This document shows positions 8,462 to 16,390 of a DNA stretch of 64,000 nt, piece after piece. This stretch comes from an uncultured Blautia sp. (GTDB lineage: Bacteria > Bacillota > Clostridia > Lachnospirales > Lachnospiraceae). The DNA is taken from contig URVB01000016.1 of NCBI GenBank assembly GCA_900551075.1, positions 1 to 64,000 on the forward strand. The letters are read 5' to 3'. Position numbers and translations under genes: made by a program. The notes below the pieces were generated by a model, which worked only from the letters and a program-made list of their open reading frames with translations, searched no databases and was not told the DNA's origin. The stretch's first letter is position 1. Each line of letters begins with the position of its first letter.

Positions 8462-8683
8462 ATGAATAATGAAATGATTGACAGGATCAATACCCTGGCA
8501 CATAAATCAAAAAGTGTGGGGCTGACGGAGGAAGAAAAAAAGGAACAGGCGGCACTTCGTAAGGAATACATTGCCACGATCCGCATGAATCTCCGCTCAC
8601 AGTTAGACAGCATTGACATCAAAGAGGCGGACGGCAGTATCACAAATCTGGGAGAAAAGTATGGAAACAAAGAAAGACATTAG
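8462..8683 (+). CDS. DUF896 (YnzC-like) small cytoplasmic protein
   Basis: A 73-residue DUF896 protein. The family is a short helical hairpin with the signature IDRINTLAHKSKSVGLTEEE and a conserved LRKEYI segment, both present. Function is not established; the B. subtilis member YnzC belongs to an SOS-linked operon, while here it sits inside the proline and folate gene set. It starts 11 bases after proB behind AGGAGG. Its 3' end overlaps the next gene by 23 bases, which suggests translational coupling. Confidence 0.92.
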   Translation: MNNEMIDRINTLAHKSKSVGLTEEEKKEQAALRKEYIATIRMNLRSQLDSIDIKEADGSITNLGEKYGNKERH

Positions 8684-9212
8684 AAAACAGATTTTTGCGG
8701 CCAGAAAAAATGTGACAGACGAACAGGCAGAGGCCTGGAGCCGGAAGATTACCGAGAGAGTCATTGCGCTTCCCGTATTTCAGGAAGCGGAGCGCATACT
8801 TGCTTATGCAGATTACAACCATGAGGTCATGACCCGCTTTCTGATTGGGGAAGCGTGGAAGGCCGGCAAGGACGTGGCAGTTCCCAAGGTTGTCGGCAGG
8901 GATATGGTCTTTTACCGGTTAAAGGATTTTGCTGAGCTGAAACCCGGTTATTATGGAATTCCTGAGCCGGAGGAGGGAGAAGTCGTCCGCTGGGAGGATG
9001 CTCTGATGATCATGCCTGGTGTAGCTTTTGACAGAAAGAATCACAGAGTCGGATACGGCGGCGGCTTTTATGACCGTTTTCTGGAAAAGAATCCACAGAT
9101 TATACGTCTGGCAGTTGCCTTTGACTTCCAGATATTGGAGGAGGTTCCCATAGAACCAACGGATATTTTTCCGCAGATGATCGTAACAGAAAGGGAAGTT
9201 ATTTCTCTCTGA
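8661..9212 (+). CDS. 5-formyltetrahydrofolate cyclo-ligase
   Basis: Converts 5-formyl-THF to 5,10-methenyl-THF with ATP, returning a storage or inhibitory folate to the one-carbon pool. The 183-residue protein has the N-terminal basic stretch (KKDIRKQIFAARK) that contacts nucleotide and the family signature VGYGGGFYDRFL near residues 131-142. ATG 8661 is supported by GGGAG upstream and lies inside the 3' end of the DUF896 gene. The gene stands between proB and proA, an arrangement seen in related Clostridia. No folate riboswitch is visible. Confidence 0.93.
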   Translation: METKKDIRKQIFAARKNVTDEQAEAWSRKITERVIALPVFQEAERILAYADYNHEVMTRFLIGEAWKAGKDVAVPKVVGRDMVFYRLKDFAELKPGYYGIPEPEEGEVVRWEDALMIMPGVAFDRKNHRVGYGGGFYDRFLEKNPQIIRLAVAFDFQILEEVPIEPTDIFPQMIVTEREVISL

Positions 9213-9251
9213 ATGAAAAATAACAGTGAAATGACCCTAAGGAGGGAAAAT

Positions 9252-10502
9252 ATGAATGAATTGTTAGAAAAAATGGGCAGAAATGCCAAAGCAGCGGAGA
9301 TTTGTACCCGCAGCTTATCTACCAATGACAAGAACCGTGTATTACAGGCGGTTGCAGACAGGCTTGTGGCATGTACGAAAGAGCTTTTGCAGGCAAATGC
9401 CCTCGATGTAGAAAACGCAAAGCAGAACCATATGCCCCCGGGGCTTGTGGACAGGCTGCTTTTAAACGAACAGCGGATCGAAGGTATGGCAGAGGGACTT
9501 CGCAAGCTTGCGGACCTGGAAGACCCCATAGGCGAAGTGATCGGAATGAAAAAACGTCCCAATGGGCTGCTCATCGGACAGAAGAGGGTTCCGCTGGGCG
9601 TGATCGGCATAATTTATGAAGCACGTCCCAATGTAACGGCAGATGCCTTCGGTCTTTGTTTCAAAACCGGAAATGCAGTCATCCTAAAGGGAGGAAGTGA
9701 TGCGCTTCATTCCAATCAGGCGATCGTGGACTGCATCCGTGCCACTCTTCAGGAAAACAATGTAACCAGGGATGCCATTCAGTTGATTTCCGATACATCC
9801 AGAGAAACTGCGGCAGAATTTATGAAAATGAACCAGTATGTGGATGTTTTGATTCCCCGCGGTGGTAAGGGGCTGATCCGGGCAGTCGTAAACCAGAGTA
9901 CGATTCCTGTGATTGAGACAGGTACGGGCAACTGTCATACATATGTAGATGAGACTGCAGACCTTACCATGGCTGCAGAGATTGTCATCAATGCCAAAAC
10001 ACAGCGCGTAGGCGTCTGCAATGCCTGCGAATCCCTCCTGGTCCACAAAAGGGTGAAGGAAGCATTCCTTCCGGTGCTTGCCAAACGTCTCAAAGAGAAC
10101 GATGTGGAGATTCGTGCGGATGAACAGGCTGCTGCCCTGATTCCGGACGCGGTTTTGGCTACAGAGGAGGACTGGGGTACGGAATATCTGGATTATATCC
10201 TTTCTGTTAAGGTTGTATCCTCTGTGGAGGAAGCGATTGCACACATTAACCGTTACAATACCAGGCATTCGGAGGCAATTATTACCGACAGCTACGAAAA
10301 TGCACAGAAGTTTTTAGACGAGGTTGATGCGGCTGCTGTCTATGTAAATGCGTCCACACGCTTTACAGATGGCTTTGAGTTTGGCTACGGAGCAGAAATC
10401 GGCATCAGTACACAAAAACTCCATGCAAGAGGGCCTATGGGACTGTTGGCTCTGACCACGACGAAATACATTATTTACGGGAACGGACAGGTACGTCCGT
10501 AG
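9252..10502 (+). CDS. proA: Glutamate-5-semialdehyde dehydrogenase (gamma-glutamyl phosphate reductase)
   Basis: NADPH-dependent reduction of gamma-glutamyl phosphate to glutamate-5-semialdehyde, which cyclises to pyrroline-5-carboxylate on the way to proline. A 416-residue aldehyde-dehydrogenase-fold protein. It has the nucleotide-binding segment VILKGGSDALHSN and the catalytic cysteine in VGVCNACESLL, around residues 256-263. FTDGFEFGYGAEIGIS near the C-terminus is diagnostic of ProA. ATG 9252 follows AAGGAGGG; an in-frame ATG at 9213 has no such site. No proC is seen in the window. Last gene of the proB operon. Confidence 0.95.
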   Translation: MNELLEKMGRNAKAAEICTRSLSTNDKNRVLQAVADRLVACTKELLQANALDVENAKQNHMPPGLVDRLLLNEQRIEGMAEGLRKLADLEDPIGEVIGMKKRPNGLLIGQKRVPLGVIGIIYEARPNVTADAFGLCFKTGNAVILKGGSDALHSNQAIVDCIRATLQENNVTRDAIQLISDTSRETAAEFMKMNQYVDVLIPRGGKGLIRAVVNQSTIPVIETGTGNCHTYVDETADLTMAAEIVINAKTQRVGVCNACESLLVHKRVKEAFLPVLAKRLKENDVEIRADEQAAALIPDAVLATEEDWGTEYLDYILSVKVVSSVEEAIAHINRYNTRHSEAIITDSYENAQKFLDEVDAAAVYVNASTRFTDGFEFGYGAEIGISTQKLHARGPMGLLALTTTKYIIYGNGQVRP

Positions 10503-10503
10503 T

Positions 10504-10533
10504 TTGACTTTTTGATGGGGGTTGTGCTATACT
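10504..10533 (+). promoter_or_regulatory. Promoter of the surface-protein gene
   Basis: TTGACT (10504-10509), 18-base spacer, TATACT (10528-10533), close to the sigma-A consensus, immediately after the proA stop and 53 bases ahead of the surface protein. It makes that gene an independent transcription unit. Confidence 0.65.
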
Positions 10534-10586
10534 GAAACTCAAAGTTGTTACTTACGATTTATGCTCATTTACTGGGAGGACTTAAA

Positions 10587-12683
10587 ATGAGAAAAAAACA
10601 ATTATTTGCCCTTTTTTTAGCAGGGGCGTTAACAATGGGAATGGTTCCTTCCACAGCGTTTGCTGCGGAAGAGGCCGCCGTCTTATCAGCAGAGGGAGAA
10701 GCGCCGGCTGCGGAAGAACCGGATATATCGACGGAACCGGAAACACCGGCAGAACCGGAAGTCCCGCAGGAACCGGAAACGCCAAGTGAGCCGGAAGCAC
10801 CGACTGAGGCACCTACGGAAGCACCAACTGAGGCACCTACAGAAGCGCCTACGGAAGCACCAACTGCAGCCCCGACAGAAGCACCTGCCGCAGCCGAGAC
10901 GCCGGAGGGAAATGCGAAGGTGGATGAGAAGGCAGGAGAGCAGCTTCCTGAAGGAACGATTACCATCAAAGGAGCTCCGGATGTCTCCTATCAGAGCCTT
11001 CAGGCAGCGATTGACGCTGCTCTGGCAAATGGTACAGAAGCAACGGTGATTCTCGTCAATGGAGACATTTCTATTGACAAAACAGTGACCATCGAAAATA
11101 AAAACATTTCTATTGCGTCATCGGCTGATCTGGTGGAGATTGGCAGAGCAGAAGGCTTTACTGCGGATATGTTCCGGTTGAAAAGCGGCGCCTTAAAGTT
11201 CCAGCATGCAGAGCCGGACAATGAGAAAAACAGCCTGTTTGTAAGCGGGTTTACAGACGAGCTGACATCCGAGGGCTCCATAGTAGCGATTACAGCAGGT
11301 GATTTCAGCATGGAGGAAGGCGTAACCCTGGAAGAAAATACATATAAAGACGGAAACGGCGGCGCCATCCGAAATGAGGGCGGAACAGTGATTCTGGCAG
11401 GCGGAACCATAAGCGGGAACAGTGCAAAAACAGGTGCTGCTATCTACAGCAGGGGTATCATTAAGCTGCAGGGAAAGGTTGTGTTTTCAGATAATAAAAA
11501 CGCCGGAGATGTCAATGAAGCCAGTACGATCATGCTGGACGGCGACAATGCAGTCATTACGATCACAGGCAAGCTGGAAAATGATGACAGTTCCATAGGC
11601 GTCAATGTGCAGAACATCAAGGCCGGTACACAGATCATTACCCTGGCAGAGGGAGTAAGCGATACGACTCTTGAGGCTGCCGTTAAGAAGTTTAAGCCTG
11701 AAACCGATGATTTCACGATTGAAGACGATGGGAAAATAAAAACATCCGAAGAACCGCCTTCTCCTTCTCCTGTTGTGGAAGCGCCTAAGCTAACGCCTGT
11801 GAGCTACAAATGGACAAGTCATACTTCTGCAAAACTGACCTGCTTATCAAATAAAAATGGTGTTTTTTATGCAACATGGGTGGAGCGCGGCGCAAAAATG
11901 CCGGCATTTGATGAAAGCATGAAGGGTTCTGCAGTTCAGAAGGATCATGATTTCAATGTTTTCCTTTCAGATTTTGATTCTGATAAAAAGATTGATGTTT
12001 ATATCCGTGTAAAGGACAGCGATGGAAAATGGTCAAATCCTGTACTGTTTCAGCTTAATGAAGACAAACGGCCGAAATCCGCAACTGAAACACCAACTCC
12101 TTCACGTAAGCCAAAGACACCGACTGTTGATGAAAGTAAGGTAACCGGGCTGGAAAAACCATTAAAATTCTATCCGAATACATTCTATCCGTTTACAGTC
12201 ACAGGGGCAGGTACGGATAACAAATCACCTATTTCCGGTGATGTAAAATGGGAACCTCTTTATTGGAGCACCTCCTCCAATCCGAAGGATTCTCAGAAGA
12301 ATACAAGCTGGAAGATCGGCGCGGTAAACGGCATCAAGGATGCTGCAACCTATAACATGTACATCTTCTTCCGTAAATGGGTGTATGATGGGAACGAATG
12401 GCAGGCAACGGATGTGGTCGAAAGCATGACCGTTTCATTCAGCTCCGCAAAGATTGAATTCACCGGAACCCCGACTCCAACGGGGATTGGCGGCGGAAGC
12501 GGCAGCTCAGCAGGTGTTTATGATCCGGAGGCAGAAGAGAAGAATGCAGGCGGCTCCCAGTCCAAGAATGCGGTGTCTACAGCCGATGAAGCTCCAATCG
12601 GTACGATGACGATGCTGGCCATGTTATCCCTTTTGGCAGGCGGTTATGTACTGATTAGAAAACGCAAAAAAGCAAATGAATAA
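10587..12683 (+). CDS. Large cell-surface protein with EAPT repeats and C-terminal membrane anchor
   Basis: A 698-residue exported protein of unknown ligand. In order: signal peptide (1-26, cleavage after AFA); a Glu/Pro-rich then EAPT-repeat stalk (about 40-105); a parallel beta-helix-like region (about 120-360) with GGAIRNEGGTVILAGGTISGN, typical of pectate-lyase-like adhesins; a beta-rich domain (about 385-500); a Pro/Thr linker (TPTPSRKPKTPT); a second beta-rich domain (about 520-630); a Gly/Ser spacer; and a C-terminal anchor of about 20 hydrophobic residues ending in RKRKK. The residues before the helix (STADEAPIG) resemble the TGDxxPI anchors of Lachnospiraceae surface proteins, not a classical LPXTG. 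ATG 10587 follows GGGAGGA. Monocistronic between a promoter and a strong terminator. Confidence 0.82.
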   Translation: MRKKQLFALFLAGALTMGMVPSTAFAAEEAAVLSAEGEAPAAEEPDISTEPETPAEPEVPQEPETPSEPEAPTEAPTEAPTEAPTEAPTEAPTAAPTEAPAAAETPEGNAKVDEKAGEQLPEGTITIKGAPDVSYQSLQAAIDAALANGTEATVILVNGDISIDKTVTIENKNISIASSADLVEIGRAEGFTADMFRLKSGALKFQHAEPDNEKNSLFVSGFTDELTSEGSIVAITAGDFSMEEGVTLEENTYKDGNGGAIRNEGGTVILAGGTISGNSAKTGAAIYSRGIIKLQGKVVFSDNKNAGDVNEASTIMLDGDNAVITITGKLENDDSSIGVNVQNIKAGTQIITLAEGVSDTTLEAAVKKFKPETDDFTIEDDGKIKTSEEPPSPSPVVEAPKLTPVSYKWTSHTSAKLTCLSNKNGVFYATWVERGAKMPAFDESMKGSAVQKDHDFNVFLSDFDSDKKIDVYIRVKDSDGKWSNPVLFQLNEDKRPKSATETPTPSRKPKTPTVDESKVTGLEKPLKFYPNTFYPFTVTGAGTDNKSPISGDVKWEPLYWSTSSNPKDSQKNTSWKIGAVNGIKDAATYNMYIFFRKWVYDGNEWQATDVVESMTVSFSSAKIEFTGTPTPTGIGGGSGSSAGVYDPEAEEKNAGGSQSKNAVSTADEAPIGTMTMLAMLSLLAGGYVLIRKRKKANE
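10798..10885 (+). repeat. 12-base tandem repeat coding for EAPT units
   Basis: Imperfect tandem copies of a 12-base unit (GARGCACCTACR and variants), about seven in a row, encode PTEA/PTAA units in the stalk of the surface protein. Copy number is a likely site of length variation between strains. Confidence 0.8.
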
Positions 12684-12692
12684 ATCCTCATT

Positions 12693-12724
12693 AAGAGACA
12701 GGTCTGATTGCCTGTCTCTTTTCA
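12693..12724 (+). terminator. Rho-independent terminator
   Basis: Perfect 10-base stem AAGAGACAGG / CCTGTCTCTT with an 8-base loop, followed by TTCAT, directly after the surface-protein stop codon. Confidence 0.8.
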
Positions 12725-12765
12725 TATAATAAATTCTGTAAGGATAAATGACAGGGGGATCGCTC

Positions 12766-13674
12766 ATGCTGCTATCAGAAATTCGTACATACGAAAAAAT
12801 ATATTATTCCCTATGGGAGACGGCTCAGCGTTACGGAAGCTTTGCTCAGTTCCGTGTGATCGGCAAAAGCCACGATGACCGCATGATCCCGATGCTGGAA
12901 ATCGGGACCGGCCAGACTGCAGTATTCTGCCTGGCCGGTTTAAACGGCGTGGACAGGCAGATGCCTGCCTATCTTCTGAAAATGGCTGCAGAATATTGTC
13001 AGGCATATGAATGCGGCTGGAATATGCGGGAATTCTATGATGTCAAAGAACTTTTGAACAAAGTACGGCTTTGTCTGATTCCTGTTCTGAACCCGGATGG
13101 CTTCGAGCTGTGTGAAAAGGGCTATACGATTATCCGAAATCCCATTTACCGTCAAATGCTCCGCATGCAGAATATTCCGTTTCAGGAATTTTCCTACAAT
13201 GCCAGGGGAATGGACCTTACGCAGAATTTTCCCACAAGCTACTATTCCAAAAAATGGATTCATCAGGAGCCTGCCAGTGAGAATGAGACAAAAGCGCTGA
13301 TACGGATTTTTCAGGAGTACAGGAGCAGAGGTCTTTTATCGTTCTGCAGTCTTGGAAAAAAGATCGTTTATTACCGGCAGCCGCAGGCATTTGCCTACAA
13401 TCAAAGAAGCTATCGCCTTGCACGCCATTTACAGAAATGCTCCAGCTATCGGCTGGAAAAAAATCACGGCAATGCTCCGGAAAGGGATATCGCCAAACAG
13501 AAGAGCAGCGGTTCTGCAGAACAGTTTTATGCAGAAGTCTGCAAGCAGCCGGCTATCCGTATTGAGACGCCGTCTCTCCCAGGAGCCACTCAGGAAAATG
13601 AAGCCATGATACAGAAGGAGTATGACGAAATCCATACCCTTCCTTTGGAGTATATTTTTTCGCTTGCACAGTAA
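12766..13674 (+). CDS. M14 carboxypeptidase-like protein with substituted zinc ligands
   Basis: A 302-residue protein with the outline of an M14 zinc carboxypeptidase/endopeptidase, the group that includes gamma-D-glutamyl-diamino acid peptidases of peptidoglycan. The family's HxxE zinc motif is N60-G-V-D63 here. The arginine-bearing NRNF motif reads DLTQNFP, although its surroundings (NARGMDLTQNFP, NPDGFEL) are intact. The HSQG position of the third zinc ligand reads CSLG (Cys194). The acidic residue of the catalytic glutamate region is kept in IRIETP. No signal peptide is visible. ATG 12766 has GGGGG seven bases upstream; ATG 12748 is an alternative. It is either a pseudoenzyme or a metal site rebuilt from other side chains. 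Confidence 0.75.
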   Translation: MLLSEIRTYEKIYYSLWETAQRYGSFAQFRVIGKSHDDRMIPMLEIGTGQTAVFCLAGLNGVDRQMPAYLLKMAAEYCQAYECGWNMREFYDVKELLNKVRLCLIPVLNPDGFELCEKGYTIIRNPIYRQMLRMQNIPFQEFSYNARGMDLTQNFPTSYYSKKWIHQEPASENETKALIRIFQEYRSRGLLSFCSLGKKIVYYRQPQAFAYNQRSYRLARHLQKCSSYRLEKNHGNAPERDIAKQKSSGSAEQFYAEVCKQPAIRIETPSLPGATQENEAMIQKEYDEIHTLPLEYIFSLAQ

Positions 13675-13750
13675 TCCGCTCCGCCGGGTGTCGCCAGTGC
13701 GCAAAAGCAGGAAGAAAGCTTATATTCTAGCTGCGATACAGGAAAATACT

Positions 13751-13779
13751 TTGACAGAAATGAAAATATCCTGTATCAT
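13751..13779 (+). promoter_or_regulatory. Promoter of miaB
   Basis: TTGACA (13751-13756), exactly 17 bases, TATCAT (13774-13779), 55 bases ahead of the miaB start. A perfect -35 and near-consensus -10. The remaining gap sequence from 13675 holds nothing else I can identify. Confidence 0.75.
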
Positions 13780-13833
13780 GTATGGATGTGATCAGGAAAT
13801 ACCGTGTATTTGCATATAAGGAGCATTGATGTG

Positions 13834-15264
13834 ATGATAAACGAAACAACAAAGAACACCGACGAAAAAGAGAATGAATCCTCCCGTCAATATATGTTTA
13901 TTGAGCTTGCGAAAAGCATGATTCGGGATATGACCGGGGCTAAGGGGCGGGCGCTTACTTATTGTCTGACTACCTTTGGCTGTCAGATGAACGAAAAACA
14001 GTCAGAGGCAGTTGCCGGTATCATGGACGAAATCGGATTCCGGAGAATTGAGAAAGAAGACGCGGATGTAGTCATCTACAACACCTGTACAGTCCGTGAA
14101 AATGCAAACCTGAAGGTTTATGGCCGCCTTGGTCATTTGCATAATCTCAAGGATCACAACCCGGATATGAAAATCATATTATTTGGCTGTATGATGCAGG
14201 AAGATCATGTAGTGCAGAGAATAAAAAAAGATTACCCGTTTGTAAATCTTGTTTTCGGAACACATAATATTTTTAAATTCGCAGAGCTTTTCTATCAGAT
14301 GCTGCAGGAAGACAGGCAGCTCGTAGATATCTGGGAGGGAACAGACCAGATTGTGGAGGATCTGCCCACAGAACGGAACTATTCCTTCAAATCAGGCGTC
14401 AACATCATGTTCGGCTGCAATAATTTCTGCAGCTACTGTATCGTACCGTATGTGCGGGGAAGAGAGCGCAGCAGGGAGCCGGAAGCGATTGTCCGTGAAA
14501 TCGAACGTCTTGTGTCAGAGGGGGTAACGGAAGTCATGCTCCTTGGACAGAATGTCATTTCCTATGGCAGGACTCTGGAGCATCCGGTTTCTTTTGCACG
14601 GCTTTTGGAGCAGATCGAGCAGATTGAGGGACTGAAGCGGATTCGTTTCATGACCTCCCACCCGAAGGATTTGTCCGATGAACTGATTGCGTTTATGGCA
14701 AAAAGTAAAAAAGTCTGCCATCATCTGCATCTGCCGCTTCAGTCAGGAAGCAGCCGCATCCTCAAAGAGATGAACCGCAGATATGACAAAGATAAATATT
14801 TGAGTCTGGTGGAAAAAATCCGTGCTGCCATACCGGATATTTCTCTGACAACAGATATTATTGTCGGGTTTCCTGGAGAAACCGAGGAGGATTTTCTGGA
14901 AACTCTTGATGTAGTGGAAAAATCCGGCTATGATACGGCATTTACCTTTATTTATTCTAAAAGAAGCGGTACGCCTGCCGCCTCCATGGAGAACCAGATT
15001 TCCCAGGAGGTGGTAAAGGAACGTTTTAACCGCCTGCTTACCCTGGTGCAGCAAAAAGGCAGAGAAATGTCCTCTCGCTTTACGGGAACCGTACAGGAGG
15101 TTCTGGTAGAAGAGGAGAGCAGGGAAAAGGGCATTTTTACAGGAAGAACACAGTATAATCTTTTGGTGCATTTCCCCGGAGCGGAAGAAATGCTGGGAAC
15201 CTATGTGCAGGTTCGGCTGGATGAATGCAAAGGATTTTATTACCTCGGAAGCTTGGAGCGTTAA
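13834..15264 (+). CDS. miaB: tRNA-2-methylthio-N6-dimethylallyladenosine synthase
   Basis: Radical-SAM methylthiotransferase that converts i6A37 to ms2i6A37 in tRNAs reading UNN codons. MiaA, which makes its substrate, is encoded about 6 kb downstream. The 476-residue protein has the N-terminal MTTase domain with three cluster cysteines (TTFGCQMN, YNTCTVREN, FGCMMQ). The radical-SAM triad CNNFCSYC follows, then a C-terminal TRAM domain with FTGRTQYNLLVHF. A 40-residue N-terminal extension precedes the MTTase domain. The start is ATG 13834 or the adjacent GTG 13831, which has better spacing from AAGGAG at 13818-13823. Confidence 0.95.
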   Translation: MINETTKNTDEKENESSRQYMFIELAKSMIRDMTGAKGRALTYCLTTFGCQMNEKQSEAVAGIMDEIGFRRIEKEDADVVIYNTCTVRENANLKVYGRLGHLHNLKDHNPDMKIILFGCMMQEDHVVQRIKKDYPFVNLVFGTHNIFKFAELFYQMLQEDRQLVDIWEGTDQIVEDLPTERNYSFKSGVNIMFGCNNFCSYCIVPYVRGRERSREPEAIVREIERLVSEGVTEVMLLGQNVISYGRTLEHPVSFARLLEQIEQIEGLKRIRFMTSHPKDLSDELIAFMAKSKKVCHHLHLPLQSGSSRILKEMNRRYDKDKYLSLVEKIRAAIPDISLTTDIIVGFPGETEEDFLETLDVVEKSGYDTAFTFIYSKRSGTPAASMENQISQEVVKERFNRLLTLVQQKGREMSSRFTGTVQEVLVEEESREKGIFTGRTQYNLLVHFPGAEEMLGTYVQVRLDECKGFYYLGSLER

Positions 15265-15300
15265 GAGAATTCCTTATTTGCTTTGTTACTGACAAACAGA

Positions 15301-15340
15301 GACCGTTCATGTGGGCTGTGCCCATATGGACGGTCATTTT
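15301..15340 (+). terminator. Rho-independent terminator after miaB
   Basis: A 16-base stem, 15301-15316 against 15320-15335, with two G-U pairs and a TGT loop, then ATTTTC. It lies 36 bases past the miaB stop. Confidence 0.75.
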
Positions 15341-15448
15341 CTTACCGCCAAAATCCAACGTCCGGTCTCTGCTTTGGAGTGAGGCAGGTGAATAAACCGG
15401 AGCTGTTCGTGGAAAAATAAGAATTATTTTTTCATGGAGGTAAGATAT

Positions 15449-16330
15449 ATGTATGGTTCCTTTTATGGCTGGTATTTCAAATGCCAGTCCCGAACGCAGA
15501 CCCTGGCAGTGATACCTGCCGTTCATAAGGCAGGCCGGAAGCGCACCTGTTCTGTTCAGATTATCACGGATAACGATGCCTGGACAACCGCATTCCCTGC
15601 GGATGCATTTCACAGGGAAAGAAAAAATATTTTCATCGGCGGGAACCGGTTCGGGGAAGAGGGGATTCAGTTGGCGATACGCACACGGGAGCTGTCCGTA
15701 AGGGGCAAACTGGATTTTGGACCACTTTCTCCCTTAAAATATGATATTATGGGGCCATTTGTGTTAGTGCCGTTTATGGAATGCCGTCACAGTGTAAGGA
15801 GTATGAGACATGCTGTCCGGGGAACTATGTGTATCAATGGGCAAGTATATTCTTTTCAGAATGCCTGGGGATACTGGGAGGGAGACCGGGGCCGGTCGTT
15901 CCCGAAAGAGTATCTCTGGACCCAATGCTGCTTCCGTCATGGGTCCGTTATGCTGTCTGTGGCGGAGATTCCCATAGGGGGCATTCATTTTACCGGCATA
16001 ATAGGCGTCGTGTTATGGCGGGGGAAAGAATACAGAGTGGCTACTTATCTGGGAGCCAGGGTTGTTCAGCTTCAGGACCGAACGGTGCGGATTGTCCAGG
16101 GAAATCTGGAATTGGAAGTCTGCCTGCTGAAGGCCTCCGAACGTCCACTTAAGGCTCCGGCAAAGGGAGATATGGTGAGGACGATTCATGAAAGTGCGGC
16201 CTGCCGGGCTTCCTACCGGCTTCGCAAAGAAGGCCGCACGCTGTTAGACTTTGAAACAGACAGGGCATCTTTTGAATATGAATATCCTGAAAATAAGAAA
16301 CAAAATGTTGAAAATAAAACCGGGGAATGA
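15449..16330 (+). CDS. Tocopherol-cyclase-like family protein
   Basis: A 293-residue protein resembling the tocopherol-cyclase-like family (Pfam Tocopherol_cycl) that recurs in gut Lachnospiraceae. These organisms do not make tocopherol, so the true reaction is unknown; a lipid, carotenoid or glycan ligand is possible. Recognisable segments are MYGSFYGWYFKCQS at the N-terminus, LSPLKYDIMGPF, FMECRHSV, GYWEGDRGRSFPKEY (conserved core) and VRTIHESAACRA near the end. There is no signal peptide or membrane helix, so it should be cytoplasmic. ATG 15449 has GGAGG eight bases upstream; ATG 15434 overlaps that site and is rejected. No obvious functional partner is adjacent. Confidence 0.65.
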   Translation: MYGSFYGWYFKCQSRTQTLAVIPAVHKAGRKRTCSVQIITDNDAWTTAFPADAFHRERKNIFIGGNRFGEEGIQLAIRTRELSVRGKLDFGPLSPLKYDIMGPFVLVPFMECRHSVRSMRHAVRGTMCINGQVYSFQNAWGYWEGDRGRSFPKEYLWTQCCFRHGSVMLSVAEIPIGGIHFTGIIGVVLWRGKEYRVATYLGARVVQLQDRTVRIVQGNLELEVCLLKASERPLKAPAKGDMVRTIHESAACRASYRLRKEGRTLLDFETDRASFEYEYPENKKQNVENKTGE

Positions 16331-16390
16331 TATTATAAGGGCTGGATTATGTTTCGAAATCCGCGAAAATAAAGGAGTTGTGGAAGCTAT

